64,000 nucleotides of DNA from Pipra filicauda. Lineage: Eukaryota > Chordata > Aves > Passeriformes > Pipridae. Every line of letters begins with the position of its first letter. The stretch's first letter is position 1. Location of the stretch: contig NW_024104553.1 of NCBI RefSeq assembly GCF_003945595.2, positions 1 to 64,000 of the forward strand, written 5' to 3'. The notes beneath the pieces are model-generated. The model ran no database searches and was not told the DNA's origin. It saw only the letters and a list, made by a program, of their open reading frames with translations. Both the position numbers and the translations under genes were made by a program. Positions 1 to 13,773 of this stretch are shown here, piece after piece.

Positions 1-272
1 CTTGCAAGCCCTTGTCACTGGATGGCAGATCACGAGGATACTTGAAGATGACTTCTGAAGGACAGGACAAGAGGTGTTGCATGCAAGTGGAACACACTCA
101 TTAGAAGACAGTTCAAGGTGATATTCTAAAACTACACAGCACCTGCACTGAGGATGCTGATGATGCACATCATCAGTGTGTGTCAGATCTGGGTGCCACA
201 AACACACAGCAAGAGTGTATCTCATGAGTATGCCCCACGAGCAGACACACGTGTCCACCCCACAGAGCTCAC
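1..272 (-). other. PEX6: PEX6 intron 2 (partial)
   Basis: Sequence downstream of the exon 2 donor. No further PEX6 exon is seen before the left edge, and the short open frames here do not resemble PEX6. Confidence 0.7.
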
Positions 273-433
273 CGGGGCGTTTCAAAGTGCCTGTAGAGCA
301 CGCGGCTGTAGCCTCCCTGGGCGCAGTAGGCCGGCGAGCAGATGATCTCTAGGTGCAGCTCTTTGGCGAAAGGAGGCACGGAAAGCACAGACCGGCTGCC
401 CTTCCCATCCGCCGCGCCGGTCCTTTCGTACCT
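273..433 (-). CDS. PEX6: PEX6 coding exon 2
   Basis: 161 nt encoding RYERTG... through VPPFAKELHLEII and GYSRVLYRHFETPR, matching human PEX6 just after residue 294 (RYLEG... PPFAKELHIEIV... VLYRHFQIPR). The acceptor is CTCTGCAG and the donor is CCCCG|GTGAGC at 272. It ends in phase 2. Confidence 0.92.
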
Positions 434-1370
434 CTGCAGAGGGGACGGGCCGAAGCGTGAGCCCCCGCTGCCGCCGGCCCGCTCCCCGGGGTGCCCTGCC
501 CCGACTCACCTGCAGGCGAAGATGGGCGGCAGCAGCGGGGTCACAGCCCAGGTTGAAGGCCAGGGCGGGGTCCAGCAGGGCGGCGCCGTCGGCCGGGCAG
601 CGGCGGGCGGCCCGCGGGTACTCCCAGGGCGGCGGCCGGGCCAGCAGCGCCGCCAGGTGCTCGCGGGCCGCCCCCTCGGCGCCCACCCGCACCCACTCGC
701 CCTGGAACAGCCCCAGCGCCAGCAGCCCGCGCCGGCTCACCCACACCTCGGCCCCGCCGCCACCGCTCGCCCCGCCGGGCACCGCCCGCAGCCGCGGGCC
801 GGCGGCGGCGGTGGCGGCGAAGCGGGAGACGAGGGGCGGCGCGGCGGGGGCGCGGCCGCGGGCGGTGCCCGGCGGGGCGGGCGGCGGCGGGGGCGCGAGG
901 GCGGTGCGCGTCCCGCTGCCCAGCAACCCCTGGAGCGCCGGGCGCGCCTCCAGCACCAGCGGGCCCGGCCCCGGGCCCGGCCCCGGCAGCGCCTCGCCTC
1001 GCCGCGCCAGCACCGCGCCGCCCGCCGGCCGCCCCGCCCGCCCCGCCGCCCCCAGCAGCACCCAGGCGAGCGCCGGAGGGCGCCGCACGGGCCACACGGC
1101 CACCCGCCGGCCCGCCGCCAGCCCCAGCCGCCGCAGCAGCGCCCCGCGCAGCCACAGCTCCGCGCCGCGCCGCCCGCCCGCCTCCAGCGCCACGGCGCTC
1201 AGCAGCACGGGCTGCGCCCCGCCGCGCCCCGCCGGCCGCACCGCCAGCACCAGAGAGCCGCCCCGCCCGCGCAGCGCCGCGCACAGCGCCGGCGGCGCCA
1301 GCAGCAGCGCCGTGGCCGGAGCCAGCTCGGCCGGCGGCGCGTCCAGCGGCCGCAGCACCGCCACCGCCAT
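273..1370 (-). CDS. PEX6: PEX6, peroxisomal biogenesis factor 6 (first two coding exons, partial)
   Basis: Peroxin-6 is an AAA+ ATPase that, with PEX1, extracts the receptor PEX5 from the peroxisomal membrane so that matrix-protein import can continue. Two coding exons are visible: 510-1370 (287 codons) and 273-433. They are separated by a 76-bp GC-rich intron with a GT donor at 509-508 and an AG acceptor at 435-434. The product starts MAVAVLRPLD and shares with human PEX6 the blocks ALQGLLG, LGLFQGEWV, LAFNLGCDP and PPFAKELH, in the same order. The splice junction lies between Gln and Arg-Tyr as in human. Only the N-terminal domain is in the window; both ATPase modules lie beyond the left edge. 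The exon is rich in Gly, Ala, Pro and Arg and about 80% GC, typical of avian CpG-island exons. Identity is firm; the exact start is supported by resemblance to human MALAVLRVLE. Confidence 0.93.
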
Positions 1371-1520
1371 CGCGCCGCGGGCACGGAGCCGGGGGCGGGC
1401 CGGGGCGGAGCCCGGCGGCCGCCCGCCCCGCTGAGGCCACAGAGCGGCGGCGCAGAGCGGCTCTGGAGGGTGGGAGCTGTGCAGCGCGCCCGAGCGGCTC
1501 CGCTCCTACACCTTCTCCGA
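400..1520. promoter_or_regulatory. CpG island over PEX6 promoter and exon 1
   Basis: CpG dinucleotides and GC content are very high from about 400 to 1520, covering exon 1, the start codon at 1370 and about 150 bp upstream. No TATA box is visible. This is the usual dispersed-start housekeeping promoter layout. The stretch 1371-1520 should hold the 5'UTR and core promoter on the minus strand. Confidence 0.75.
510..1370 (-). CDS. PEX6: PEX6 coding exon 1
   Basis: 861 nt encoding residues 1-287, ending in phase 0 at a CAG|GTGAGT donor. It carries the PEX6 N-terminal domain signatures ALQGLLG (about residue 145), LGLFQGEWV (about 220) and LAFNLGCDP (about 272). An uncommonly long run of Pro/Gly/Ala lies between residues 125 and 200. 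Translation past the donor into the intron gives sequence unrelated to PEX6. Confidence 0.93.
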
Positions 1521-1757
1521 GCCGTGTCCGTGGCAGCGACACTCCGTGACGCTGGCCCCGTCCTCCCCAGGCTCCAGCAGGTCTGCAGCCACAGACTGCG
1601 GAAGGTGGAAGAAAGGGGGAATGGGGCCAAAAAGGCGGGCGAGGGAATTGGCACTCAGGGCAGAGCAGGGTGCCCTCGCCAGTGCGAGCCTCTTGAGACG
1701 TTGTGGGCCTTTGGCTTAGAACAATGCACTTGTATTGGTGCTAGTGCTGAACTAACC

Positions 1758-2480
1758 TTGGAAATCATAGAATTGTAGAATATCCTGAGTTGGAAGGGAC
1801 ACATCAAGATCATCAAAGTCTTGTTTCTGCCCGTGCACAGGACAACCCCAGTAATTACAGAGAATACCTGAGAGCATTGTCCAAACACTCCTTGAACTCT
1901 CTCAGGCTTAGTACTGGGACCACTTCCTGTGAAGCCTGTTTCAGCACCCAACCACCCTCTGCGTGGAAAACCTTTTCCTAATATCCAGCCTAAACCTCCC
2001 CTGACACAGATGCACAACCATTCCCTCGGGTCCTGTCACTGGTCACCACAGAGAAAAGATCGGTGCCTGCCGCTCTGCTTTCCCTTGTGAGGAAGCTGCA
2101 GATTGCAATGAGGTTTCTCCTCAGTCTCATCTTCAGGCTGAACAGACCAAGTGACCTGAGCCTTCCTCTTATGGCTTCCCCTCTAGAACCTTCACAGTCT
2201 TTGTAGCCCTCCTTTGGGTGCTCTCTAATAGCTTTAATATCTTTCCTATATTGTGGTGACCAAAACTGCACACAGCCCTCGAGGTGAGGCCGCACCAGTG
2301 CAGAGTACAACGAGACAATCACCTCCCTCGACCAGCTGGTGATGCTGTGCCTGATACACCCCAGGACACAGTTGGCCTATACCTGGAGCAGTCTGGAGAC
2401 AAAGTCAGAGCCTCTGATCAGTGCCTGTGCCCTCAGCCAGAATCCAGCTTGCTCTGGGTAAGATGCTGCTCGTTATACAA
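1758..2480 (-). mobile_element. CR1 LINE 3' fragment (inverted)
   Basis: The left end reads CATAGAATTGTAGAAT then GTTGGAAGGGACA, the reverse complement of the CR1 3' terminus with its ATTCTATG-type octamers. Minus-strand translation of 1990-2322 gives the end of the CR1 reverse transcriptase frame (LVRPHLEGCVQFWSPQYRKD). The copy is 5'-truncated, as most CR1 insertions are. It lies between PEX6 and VSX1. The right boundary is approximate. Confidence 0.85.
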
Positions 2481-4528
2481 AGTGTCTGCTGGTGATACAA
2501 GACGTGAGTAAAGAAATGCAAACCCCGTAGGGTTCTTTAACTGTGGATCCAGACACCCCTGTGCGTCGCCTCACAGCTAGACACGGGTCTGTGGGAATAA
2601 GGGGAAGAAGTGAGTCTTCCGGTTGCCTCTAGGGCTGCAGCCAGCCTTTAGGCGTTCCTGGGCTGCTCGCCGTGTCCCACCGCCCCTCTCCACACGAGGG
2701 AGCGCTTACAAAACGTTCGTACTCACTTCCTAACCTCCCTGAAAATCCAGCCAGCGATTTGAGAGGATCCGGAAAAACAAAATGCCAGTTAGAAATGAAT
2801 ACTTCTAAGAAGTGTCACCATGAACGTGCTTCTGCAAAGGCAGCCCTGCAACCTTCTCTGTTCTGGGTCCATCAAGGGGACACCTCCTTGCAACCCCTAG
2901 ACGTGCATGCCTGACAGTCAGCTTCCAAGCCAAGAGACGCCAAATAGTAGCATTTTATTTCTTTTCCCCTTCCCTCGTCCCTTCTTCCATGATTGGTTTG
3001 GCAGATCCTGTAAGTCCCTGGCTAGTTTGTGCAGTGAAAAAATCTGCATGTGCCAGGGCAGGTGGCAGCCCAGATGAACTGAGGTGAGGTTGCGGCAGCT
3101 CTGGCTTCTGAACACTGGCTTTGAATTTATTGACTCCTTTTGCCTGAGCCACATGGGAAGGATCTCTCACCTGAACAAGCCCAGCATCTGTGGCTGAGGG
3201 ACCCCCAGGGCCCCTCACAGAGGGACGCTCATGACAGCCAGGCCCTGATGTGGTCACCAAGACTGCTCCTGGGTCTCATATAGGCAACCCCACTGCAGCA
3301 GTGGAGATGTGTGCAAGTGGCAGCCACTGCCTTAAATCAAGGTTTCTTCTGTTGCACTGTCATGACCGGGCCAGGCCTGAACCAGCACTGGCAAGAGCCG
3401 TGGCTGGGTTTGGCTGCCAGTAACCCCAGCATGGGTCAAATCTGAAGCAACAACAAGAATATGCTGCCCTACTCCTGTTGCAGCTCCAACCACAGTGACA
3501 TATGGAGCACTTCCCTGCCAGGTTTAGCACAGGCAGCTAAGAGGCAAGTGACTACCTACTCTAAGGATTGTCCCCAGGATTGCCTTGCCACCAGGAACTG
3601 AACCTGGGCAGTCACTGTCATCCACCACCAGTGTGTGCACCCCCACAGTTACTTCCCAGCACATGAAAAAGTGCCTTGGGCCAGCAGCTGTTCCCTTGGC
3701 TCCCCCTTCACAGCATGTGGTGTAGTGACAGCTGGGAGCCTACAAGGCACTACCAGGAGAGTTGTCCGCACCCTGCACAGGGCTGGAACTATAGTGTCTC
3801 CCCTTGTAGCAGTTGTGGTGGTGACATGCTTGCTCTCACAGCACTGCACTGGACCCAGCACAAGGCGAAGAGCCAGGCCATCTGCACGCAGGCAGAGGGA
3901 AAAAAAAAAAAAAAAGATTGCAAGCATCCAGTGCCAGCATGGCACAGCCCAAATAAAAGGTTTGCAGATGCTGCTCAGGCAGGATTAGGCCTCCAATGTG
4001 TTAAGTCTCGGCTCTCGGTGAGCCTAATTGCTGCTGCAATAAGCCCTGGCTGGTCCTTTCCTGAACCGTGCTCCCCACAGCCCCCCCAGCAAACATTTTT
4101 TTTGCTGCGAAGCAAAAGCTTGTGTTTGCCATGCATTTGTTACCCCTGGTAAGGTCTGGCCAAGCAGTGGAGGTGAAAGGTGGGAAATCTGCACATGCCA
4201 CGTATTGCTCTGCTCTTCCCAGCAATTGTCCCTCCGCTCTCCCCCTGTGCAGCACAGCTTGTGTGTAGGGAGCCAGGCCCAGCAGCAGAGGCAGGAACAG
4301 GTGACAGCATCATTACATGGCCACGCACCCCGAGCTGTATTAGGAAACTTTCCAAATTGGAATTACTCAGATTCTAATAAAACCTTTTGATAATTTTCCG
4401 TTATGTTTTGGCTGGCAGATGAAACTGGAGGTGTTCCAGGAGAGCTGTCACGGCATGTGCACGGGCCAGTTCAGTAACTGCCACAAGATGTGCCAAAGGA
4501 AGGTATAAATTGCAATGCAGAGAATGAA
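2481..4528. other. Intergenic, nothing recognised except a poly(A) run
   Basis: No gene or named repeat recognised. A 16-nt A run lies at 3900-3915. A short cysteine-rich open frame with splice-like edges at 4421-4502 is discussed under findings. Other open frames here are short and show no family motifs. Confidence 0.5.
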
Positions 4529-5480
4529 AACCAAAGATACACCACAATTTTATTTATGGATGCGTAATAAATAAATGGTGGACAATACAGGAAGAGCCAC
4601 ATTCAAAAATCCAGATCACTAAAGTGCTTTTAGACACAAATATGGGGCAACCAAGAAACAGCTCTGACATTAACATTTTTTACAGACAATTACAAAATAT
4701 CTTCTTCTGACAATTCACAAAATTGTTTAATTGCTCTGGGGTACTATGGCTTGCTTTTCAAAAAGGTCTGTTCTATTATGCATAGTGTTGCAGGTAACAT
4801 TCAAGAGTGTACAAAATCATTGCATAAACAAAAATGTCTTTACCCCCTTCTCCCAAATATGAGTTAAGGAAGCTACACAGTGTAAATCCAGTGATAAGGC
4901 TGCATTGGCAGGCCAGATCCTCAGAAAGTGTAAACCTGAGTGTTTATACATCCTCAGGTTACACCAGCTTGAGGATGAACCCCACAGTGTTTAAAAACCC
5001 TGCTTATCCTTGAGGTGGAAGAATTGCGTGTTCAACATGGAAGGACTGGCACGTGGGCGCTGTGCTTGGAGAAGACGTCTGTAAACTCCTGCACCAGCTT
5101 TGCACCTGCCTGTTGGAGGGAGCGACTCCCATTGCGTTGCTCCTCTTTGTGCTCCTGGCTAGCTGGGGAAGTGGTCACAGCCCAGAAGGAAAGAGTGGCT
5201 CTTCTCCAGCAGCATTCCGTGCTGACCACAATGCAGTCCCATTTTCGCACTGCTCTTGGCCCTGCTGGGACACTTCTCCCACCCTCCACCCTGGCTCCGC
5301 TGAGAAGTGAACAGCTTGAAAGTGAGGGGACAAGGGGATGTGTGTGCTCGGTTTTAAAATGCCCTGAATTCAGATAGAAGTTCCATTATTTAAGAAAAAA
5401 TATATATATCAATAAATGAATAAATATTATTATCTTGCCAGGACTCTGTGAGGTCTGGCCTCCTCCAGGGCAGCCCAAGC
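4529..5480 (-). other. VSX1: VSX1 3'UTR with candidate poly(A) signal
   Basis: Minus-strand sequence after the VSX1 stop codon is AT-rich and has no coding frame. The first AATAAA on the minus strand lies at 4549-4554, giving a 3'UTR of about 0.95 kb. The end is inferred, since no transcript evidence is available. Confidence 0.5.
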
Positions 5481-8600
<3,120 letters not shown>

Positions 8601-8639
8601 CGCCGCCGCCGCCGCCTAGCCCGGTCCGGAGCGGGCACC

Positions 8640-8735
8640 GCCACCCGCCGCCCTTTTTATCGTCCCGCCGCCGGCCCCGGCTCCAATCACACCCCGGGCC
8701 GGCGGGGGGGCGCTCCCAATCCCCGGATTAACGGC
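8640..8735 (-). promoter_or_regulatory. VSX1: VSX1 core promoter: TATA-like box, CCAAT box, OTX/CRX-type pair
   Basis: Reading the minus strand toward the gene: GGATTA on the plus strand at 8725-8730, with an inverted CAATCC at 8718-8723 two bases away; an inverted CCAAT box at 8683-8687; and GATAAAAAGGG at 8651-8661. The TATA-like box lies 51-61 bp upstream of the ATG at 8600, so initiation near 8620-8630 and a 5'UTR of about 20-30 nt are expected. TAATCC/GGATTA is the site class of Lys50 homeodomains such as OTX2 and CRX, known regulators of retinal genes. Confidence 0.55.
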
Positions 8736-9240
8736 CCCTGCCCCCTCCCCGCCTGCACGGGCCCCGCGCCCCTCCCTCGACCCCCCGTCGCCCCCTCCCG
8801 CCGTCCCTCCCTCCGCTCCCCTCGGCCTCCGCCCCTTGGTCCTCACCATCCCCTTGCCGGGTCCCCTGCGGTCCCGCTCAGTCCCTCCCCGGGACGGCCC
8901 TCAGGGCCTGTCGGGCCCCGGCCCGGTCACCCATAAATCGCCCTCACATTCCCATGGGTTCCCTCCCCCGATCTTCTTCCAGGAACCCCCTGCTCTGTTC
9001 CTATGTCCTCATATCCCCTCTTCCAGGGCTTGGCACTGCTGTCCCCAGTATCCCCATCCCATGCCATGACACTTCAGCCCCACTTCCTAGATGGGACGTT
9101 CCACCGGGCTCAACACCCCAAAGACAGAGATGGGAAGAACCAGGGGTTATGGGGCAGGACCCTCCATGACCCCAGGTGTCTTCTACCAGGGCCAGGGCCA
9201 CCTCGAGGTGCCTGGCCTCTGTGCTCCCTTTTGCTCCCAG

Positions 9241-9500
9241 ATTCTTGCACCTGGGCTGCAATTTTTTTTTCCCCCTTCCTTTCATCTGTTGATGGAAATG
9301 ATTTACAACCGGCTTACACGGGCTGCCTGATCCAGGCCTTCGTTGGATGGTCAGATTAACTGAGGGTCCTTCTGATAAAGATAATTACGAGGGGACTCCG
9401 CATTAACTTTGCATTATTAAAGAAAGACCCAAATCTCCCCTCGCAAGCTGTTCCTGGGATTAGTAGAACAATAACTTTCATTTAGGATAATTGCCGTGGC
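9241..9500. promoter_or_regulatory. Candidate conserved non-coding element A upstream of VSX1
   Basis: AT-rich, non-coding, low in CpG, beginning about 640 bp beyond the VSX1 start. Holds TAATTA at 9382-9387, a CATTAA/CATTATTAA cluster at about 9410-9419, GGGATTAG at 9456-9463 and an ACAATA SOX-type site nearby. The texture resembles vertebrate developmental enhancers. Conservation is inferred from motif density only. Confidence 0.35.
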
Positions 9501-9824
9501 CGGCACTGGGGGCTGGCGGGGGGGACCCTCTAGACCATCATGCTTGGCACCAAAGAAAGGCAAATGGGTGTGCGGGGAATGGGAGGTGTGGGGTTGTCAC
9601 ACTTCCAAAACCACCAGTTCGGGGTCCCCATGTGCTCAGGCTGCAGGGATGCTTGAGGCAATGCCACCCAGGGCTGCTCCCTGCCCAGGCACAGAGCACC
9701 CCAGGGTCCCCTTGGGCACCTTCACTTCTCCAGAGTGGTTTTGCTTCAGTTTTGCTGGAATAGGAGACTTTCACTGCTAGGCAGGGAGGATCTGCCACAG
9801 TAATTAGAAGCCATAATCCGGCCA

Positions 9825-10085
9825 CCACCCACAACAAATTTCCTGTTCAAGCAGATATTAGTGGTTAAAACCCTAATTTTTGATGTTGTCACCGAATCAG
9901 CTTGATTTCAGCAGTTTACATTGAGGCTGAGCTGTTGGGAGAGATGATGAAGCCTTAAATATGCATATGGCCTTGGCATTTGGAAAGTTTGGGGATAAAG
10001 CACATATAATTGCTCCTAATCAGTTTATGAAACATAAAAGCTCAAACCCAAGAGAAAGCCGATAGATGCTGAGATGGAAATAGCG
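9825..10085. promoter_or_regulatory. Candidate conserved non-coding element B
   Basis: AT-rich block with CCTAATTTTT, an ATATGCATAT-type octamer-like palindrome near 9960 and CTCCTAATCAG at about 10013. No coding frame and no repeat recognised. Confidence 0.3.
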
Positions 10086-10279
10086 ATTAAATCTCCCCAC
10101 GCTGGCGAGGTGGCCTGGATATGGCGCTGCTGCCCGGGGCGGAGGGTGACCAGGGCTGTGCCACAGGGGATGGTGATGCACCAGCTCCTGGGACAGGGCT
10201 GTGGGATGGGGTGGGGGGACACACCTGCTGCCATCACTGGCTCCCCCAGCCGTGGTGAAGAGGGGCATCTCCACTGGTC

Positions 10280-10455
10280 CTTTGGACAATAAATCAGTTA
10301 AAGGATATCTTGATATATGCTCATCAGATAGGATTAGCTGGGATTAGACTAATCAGTAAATGTTTCTCTGCTCATTATTTTCCAGGGAAGATTTTCAGCT
10401 GATTCTCCGACGCCAAAAGATTATTAATCGCTTAAAGAGCAGAACATCAAACATC
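10280..10455. promoter_or_regulatory. Candidate enhancer C: phased GGATTA sites
   Basis: GGATTA at 10331-10336 and again at 10341-10346, exactly 10 bp apart, followed by inverted TAATC at 10350-10354. TAATCG and ATTATTAATC sites lie near 10420-10432. The spacing is one helical turn, and the site type is that of OTX/CRX. It lies about 1.7 kb upstream of the VSX1 start. Confidence 0.4.
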
Positions 10456-13124
10456 GCCCCTTGCTCTAATTTCCCTGGGGTTTGCCTGTGGGCAGGGTGC
10501 CTGTGCCAGCCAGCCCGGCATCCTGAGGGTTCCCCAGCACCCAGAATCTCCATGGGCCTCTACCAGAGCAGCCCAAGGCCACAGCATCCCACCCCCGATG
10601 CGGTCCCATGTCCCAGGGGTGAGTGCTACCTGCAGCTGGTGCTGCACCCCCATCCCTTGCTCTCTGATCCCTGCTGCACCCTGCAGTACTAGGCACACAG
10701 AGAGGTGGGACAGTCCCTGAACAATCCCCTCCTCCCTGTGGCCGCTCCACCACCATGTCAGACACCTGCTATGACCTGTATCACCCTATGGGATGGATGC
10801 CACATATGATGGGATAGGTGCCTGAATCTGTCCCCCTCAGATACGAGGAACAAGCCTTGCAAGTCCTCGCAGAATGTTTTCTGGCAGACCCTCTTCAGCT
10901 GAGGATGGCTCCTGAGCCAGCGGCTGGTGGGTTTTTTTGAGTCCCTGTCTTTGCAGGGATATGAAGCTCAGGGAAAGCCCCAGAAGGATGTGGCACTGCA
11001 ACCACCTGCTGTAGCAATGAGGAGGGGGTAGCAAGGAAAAGGTATTGAAGGGCCTGGTTTAGGGGATTAGTAATGGGATAAGACAGCTTTCACCTCCCTG
11101 GTTTAGATATGAATCAGGTCAATAATAAAGGACCATCTGACAGTTTCAGGCAGCTTGGGGTGGAAGAGGCTCCTGTGCTCCAGGCTGGATGGAGAATCCA
11201 TCTCCAAAAGCCCAGCTCTTGCTGCACACTTGTCCATTGGACCTGCACCAGTAGTCACAGCCCGGTGCTCCCTGCCAGCTCCATACCACACACCTGCATC
11301 AGCTCCTGGCAAACCAGCACGGGAGCAGGTTGGAGCCTAGCCCCCAGGGATGATGTTGAAGCCACAGCCCTTGGGTGCCTGCTGTGTAGGGCAAGCTCAG
11401 CCAGCCTGCTGGTGGCCGTGACGGACCTTGCATGGGTGTAGGGTGGCCCAGAAGTGGAGCGCAGCAGGGTAAGCAGCCAGCTGATGGCAACACAGGCAAT
11501 TTGGCAGCGGTGGGAGCCTTGGTAAGCATGGACAGAAGGAAAAGGGCTTTTCTTCCACCTCCTCCGTGTCCTGCTGGGTATATGGGAATGTTGTGAAAAT
11601 GTTGCCTCTGATACATGGATGAAAAGGAACTGAGAAACAGCCCATAACGAGGGGAGAAGGGAGCAAAGACAGGTGTGTTGCAGCCAATCACGTCCGTGTT
11701 TTGCAAGGCTAAATCCCCACCTCTGAGTTACAGGTGTGCCTCCTCCCCAAAATGCAGGCAATGAGACTTTCCTCAGGCTGCTGCCAGGGCTGAGTGGTGG
11801 ATTGTGTGTGCACTTCTGGCCAGTTAGGAGGAGATATACGTAATTGCCAAGTATCCTCCATTTTGGGGTGATGGATTTGCAGGGGCAGGCAGCATAGACA
11901 GGTTAAATGAATGAGGAAACCTGTGGTTGCTACACTGCCAGGCTGTGAGAAGTGCTTCATTTCTAGCTCAACTTAATGTGGGTGAAGCAAAAGGTTTGGA
12001 GGGTGAGCGCAGCCACAGCTGGCCATTCATACCACCTGCTTAGTTCTGTAGCATCGCCAGCCAAGCTTACTGCAAGTGTGTTTTCAGCCCTAATTTGGCA
12101 CAGGGGATCCCTTTCCATGTCCCACTCTGCATGCCCTAGAGACATCCCTATTAATTCCTCCGCACAGATTTCTGTCTTAAGGCATTTGCCTTTGATTAAA
12201 ACCAGAAGAGCAGTCACAGTTTAAGTGGAGTTTAAGAGCAAACCATGTGCCAATGCACAGGGCGCTCACATCTGGAGTGTCGCAGATTTAATCAAACTGC
12301 TGGGAAGTGCCGCACGCAGACAGCTGTCACAGCAGCCTGGAGCCCATCTCCTAATTAATTCCTAGCCAACACAGGGCAAACAAATGGCCATCAAGGTGCT
12401 ACACCTACAACCTCGAATGAAGGTATGACTGGCGGTTGGTGAGCAAGGACAGCTCACCCCACGTATCTCCAGGAGCTATAGGTAATGTAGCCCATGGAAA
12501 GCCCTGTTCCTGCTCCTAGGGAGGAGACTACCACCTGTCCCAGAGGTGTAAACCCTTATGTATGTATGGGAACAGGAGGGACAGAGCGTTCAGGAAGAAA
12601 CCCAAGTGGAGTAGGCACAACAGCTGCAGCTCTGATTTCTGGCTACTCCTTCAGCTGGTGCTTTTTGTTTTCATTCCTTTTGCTTCCTCCACACTTATTG
12701 CTTTCTAGTACCATTTACCTGCCCATCTCACATCCCTGTGGGCAACCCCCTCTTGTCCCATACAGGATGTGTGAGCTGGGACACAGCCCTCCCTGGAGAT
12801 GCTCTTCCTGGTGGTACCCAGGGCCCTGCACCTGCCATAGGTCTTGGGCAAACTCCGTTTGCTTCCACAGCCTTCTGCAAAACCTGGGCAATGGCAAAAC
12901 AGGTCAGGTCCAGACTCGGTTCTCCTTGGTGCTCATTCACAGCTCATTAAAGCTAATTGAAATGACTACCAAAGCTGAGTCTATATGGGTGCTTGGAATC
13001 TCTGGGCACAAGGCACAGCTAGGCTGGGAATATCCAACTGTGAGGAGCCCCAAACTAGCCGATGGACTGTCCACTCCAATTAGCCCCACAAAGGAGCTAT
13101 TATTCCTCCACACTATGCTTGTCT
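10456..13124. other. Intergenic, no gene seen
   Basis: Ordinary unique-looking sequence. A single GGGGATTAGTAATGGGAT cluster lies near 11062. No exon, named repeat or RNA gene recognised. Confidence 0.4.
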
Positions 13125-13225
13125 GATTACTTTATCTTATTATTTTTTTGATCATTCCTCCAAAATGTGCTAATTAAACAGAAATCATCAAGTCAATTAC
13201 TGAAACACTCATTAAAGCAGAAAAG
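13125..13225. promoter_or_regulatory. Candidate AT-rich element with homeodomain sites
   Basis: Short block with TGATTACTTTATC, GCTAATTAAAC and TCAATTACTG. It is non-coding and sits just before the polypyrimidine tract. Weak evidence. Confidence 0.22.
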
Positions 13226-13383
13226 AAAAGAAAATATCAGCAGAAGAAAAACGTCTGGGAGGCTCCCAAGCACACACAATAGCTGCCACATTCATTAAAT
13301 CAGCATCTCCCAAAAGAGGGGTAGACATTGTCCCACTCTGCTCCGTGCCCTGGAAATGAAACTTCCCAAAAGACGGAGTCAGA

Positions 13384-13773
13384 TTTCCTTTCCTTTCTTA
13401 TTTTTTTCTTTTTTTTTTTTTGTGAGGGGGTGTTCTTTTTCTTTTGTCTTTTGGTTTTCTTTTTGATGTTCTGTTTTTTAGGTTTTTTTTTTTCTGTTTT
13501 TCTTTTTTTTTTTTTCGTTTGGTTTTTTTTATTTTTTTTGCGTTTTTCTTTTTTCTTTTTTTTTTTTTTTCGTTTTTCGTTTTTTTTCTTTTTTTGGTTG
13601 GGTCGTTTGTACTTTTTTCGCTTGTTCGGTTTTCCTTTTTCTCCGTTTTCTCTTTCTCCTTTCTCTTTCTCTTTTCCCTTTCCTTTCCTTTCCTTTCCTT
13701 TCCTTTCCTTTCCTTTCCTTTCCTTTCCTTTCCTTTCCTTTCCTTTCCTTTCCTTTCCTTTCCTTTCCTTTCC
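13384..13773 (+). repeat. 390-bp polypyrimidine tract ending in a TTTCC microsatellite
   Basis: Positions 13384-13676 are almost all T with scattered C and isolated G. From 13677 to 13773 the unit CCTTT repeats about 19.4 times without interruption. The opposite strand is pure purine (AAAGG), a sequence class able to form triplex DNA. The open frames through it (Phe-rich on plus, Lys-rich on minus) are artefacts. Confidence 0.95.

Noticed and set aside
541..1542. Second minus-strand frame of 333 codons over PEX6 exon 1
   Set aside because: It is an Ala/Gly/Arg low-complexity shadow in another frame; the PEX6 frame has specific conserved blocks.
342..1778. Long plus-strand frame (478 codons) opposite PEX6 exon 1
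   Set aside because: GC-rich DNA lacks stop codons in several frames. The product is a low-complexity Arg/Pro/Ala string, while the minus strand matches PEX6.
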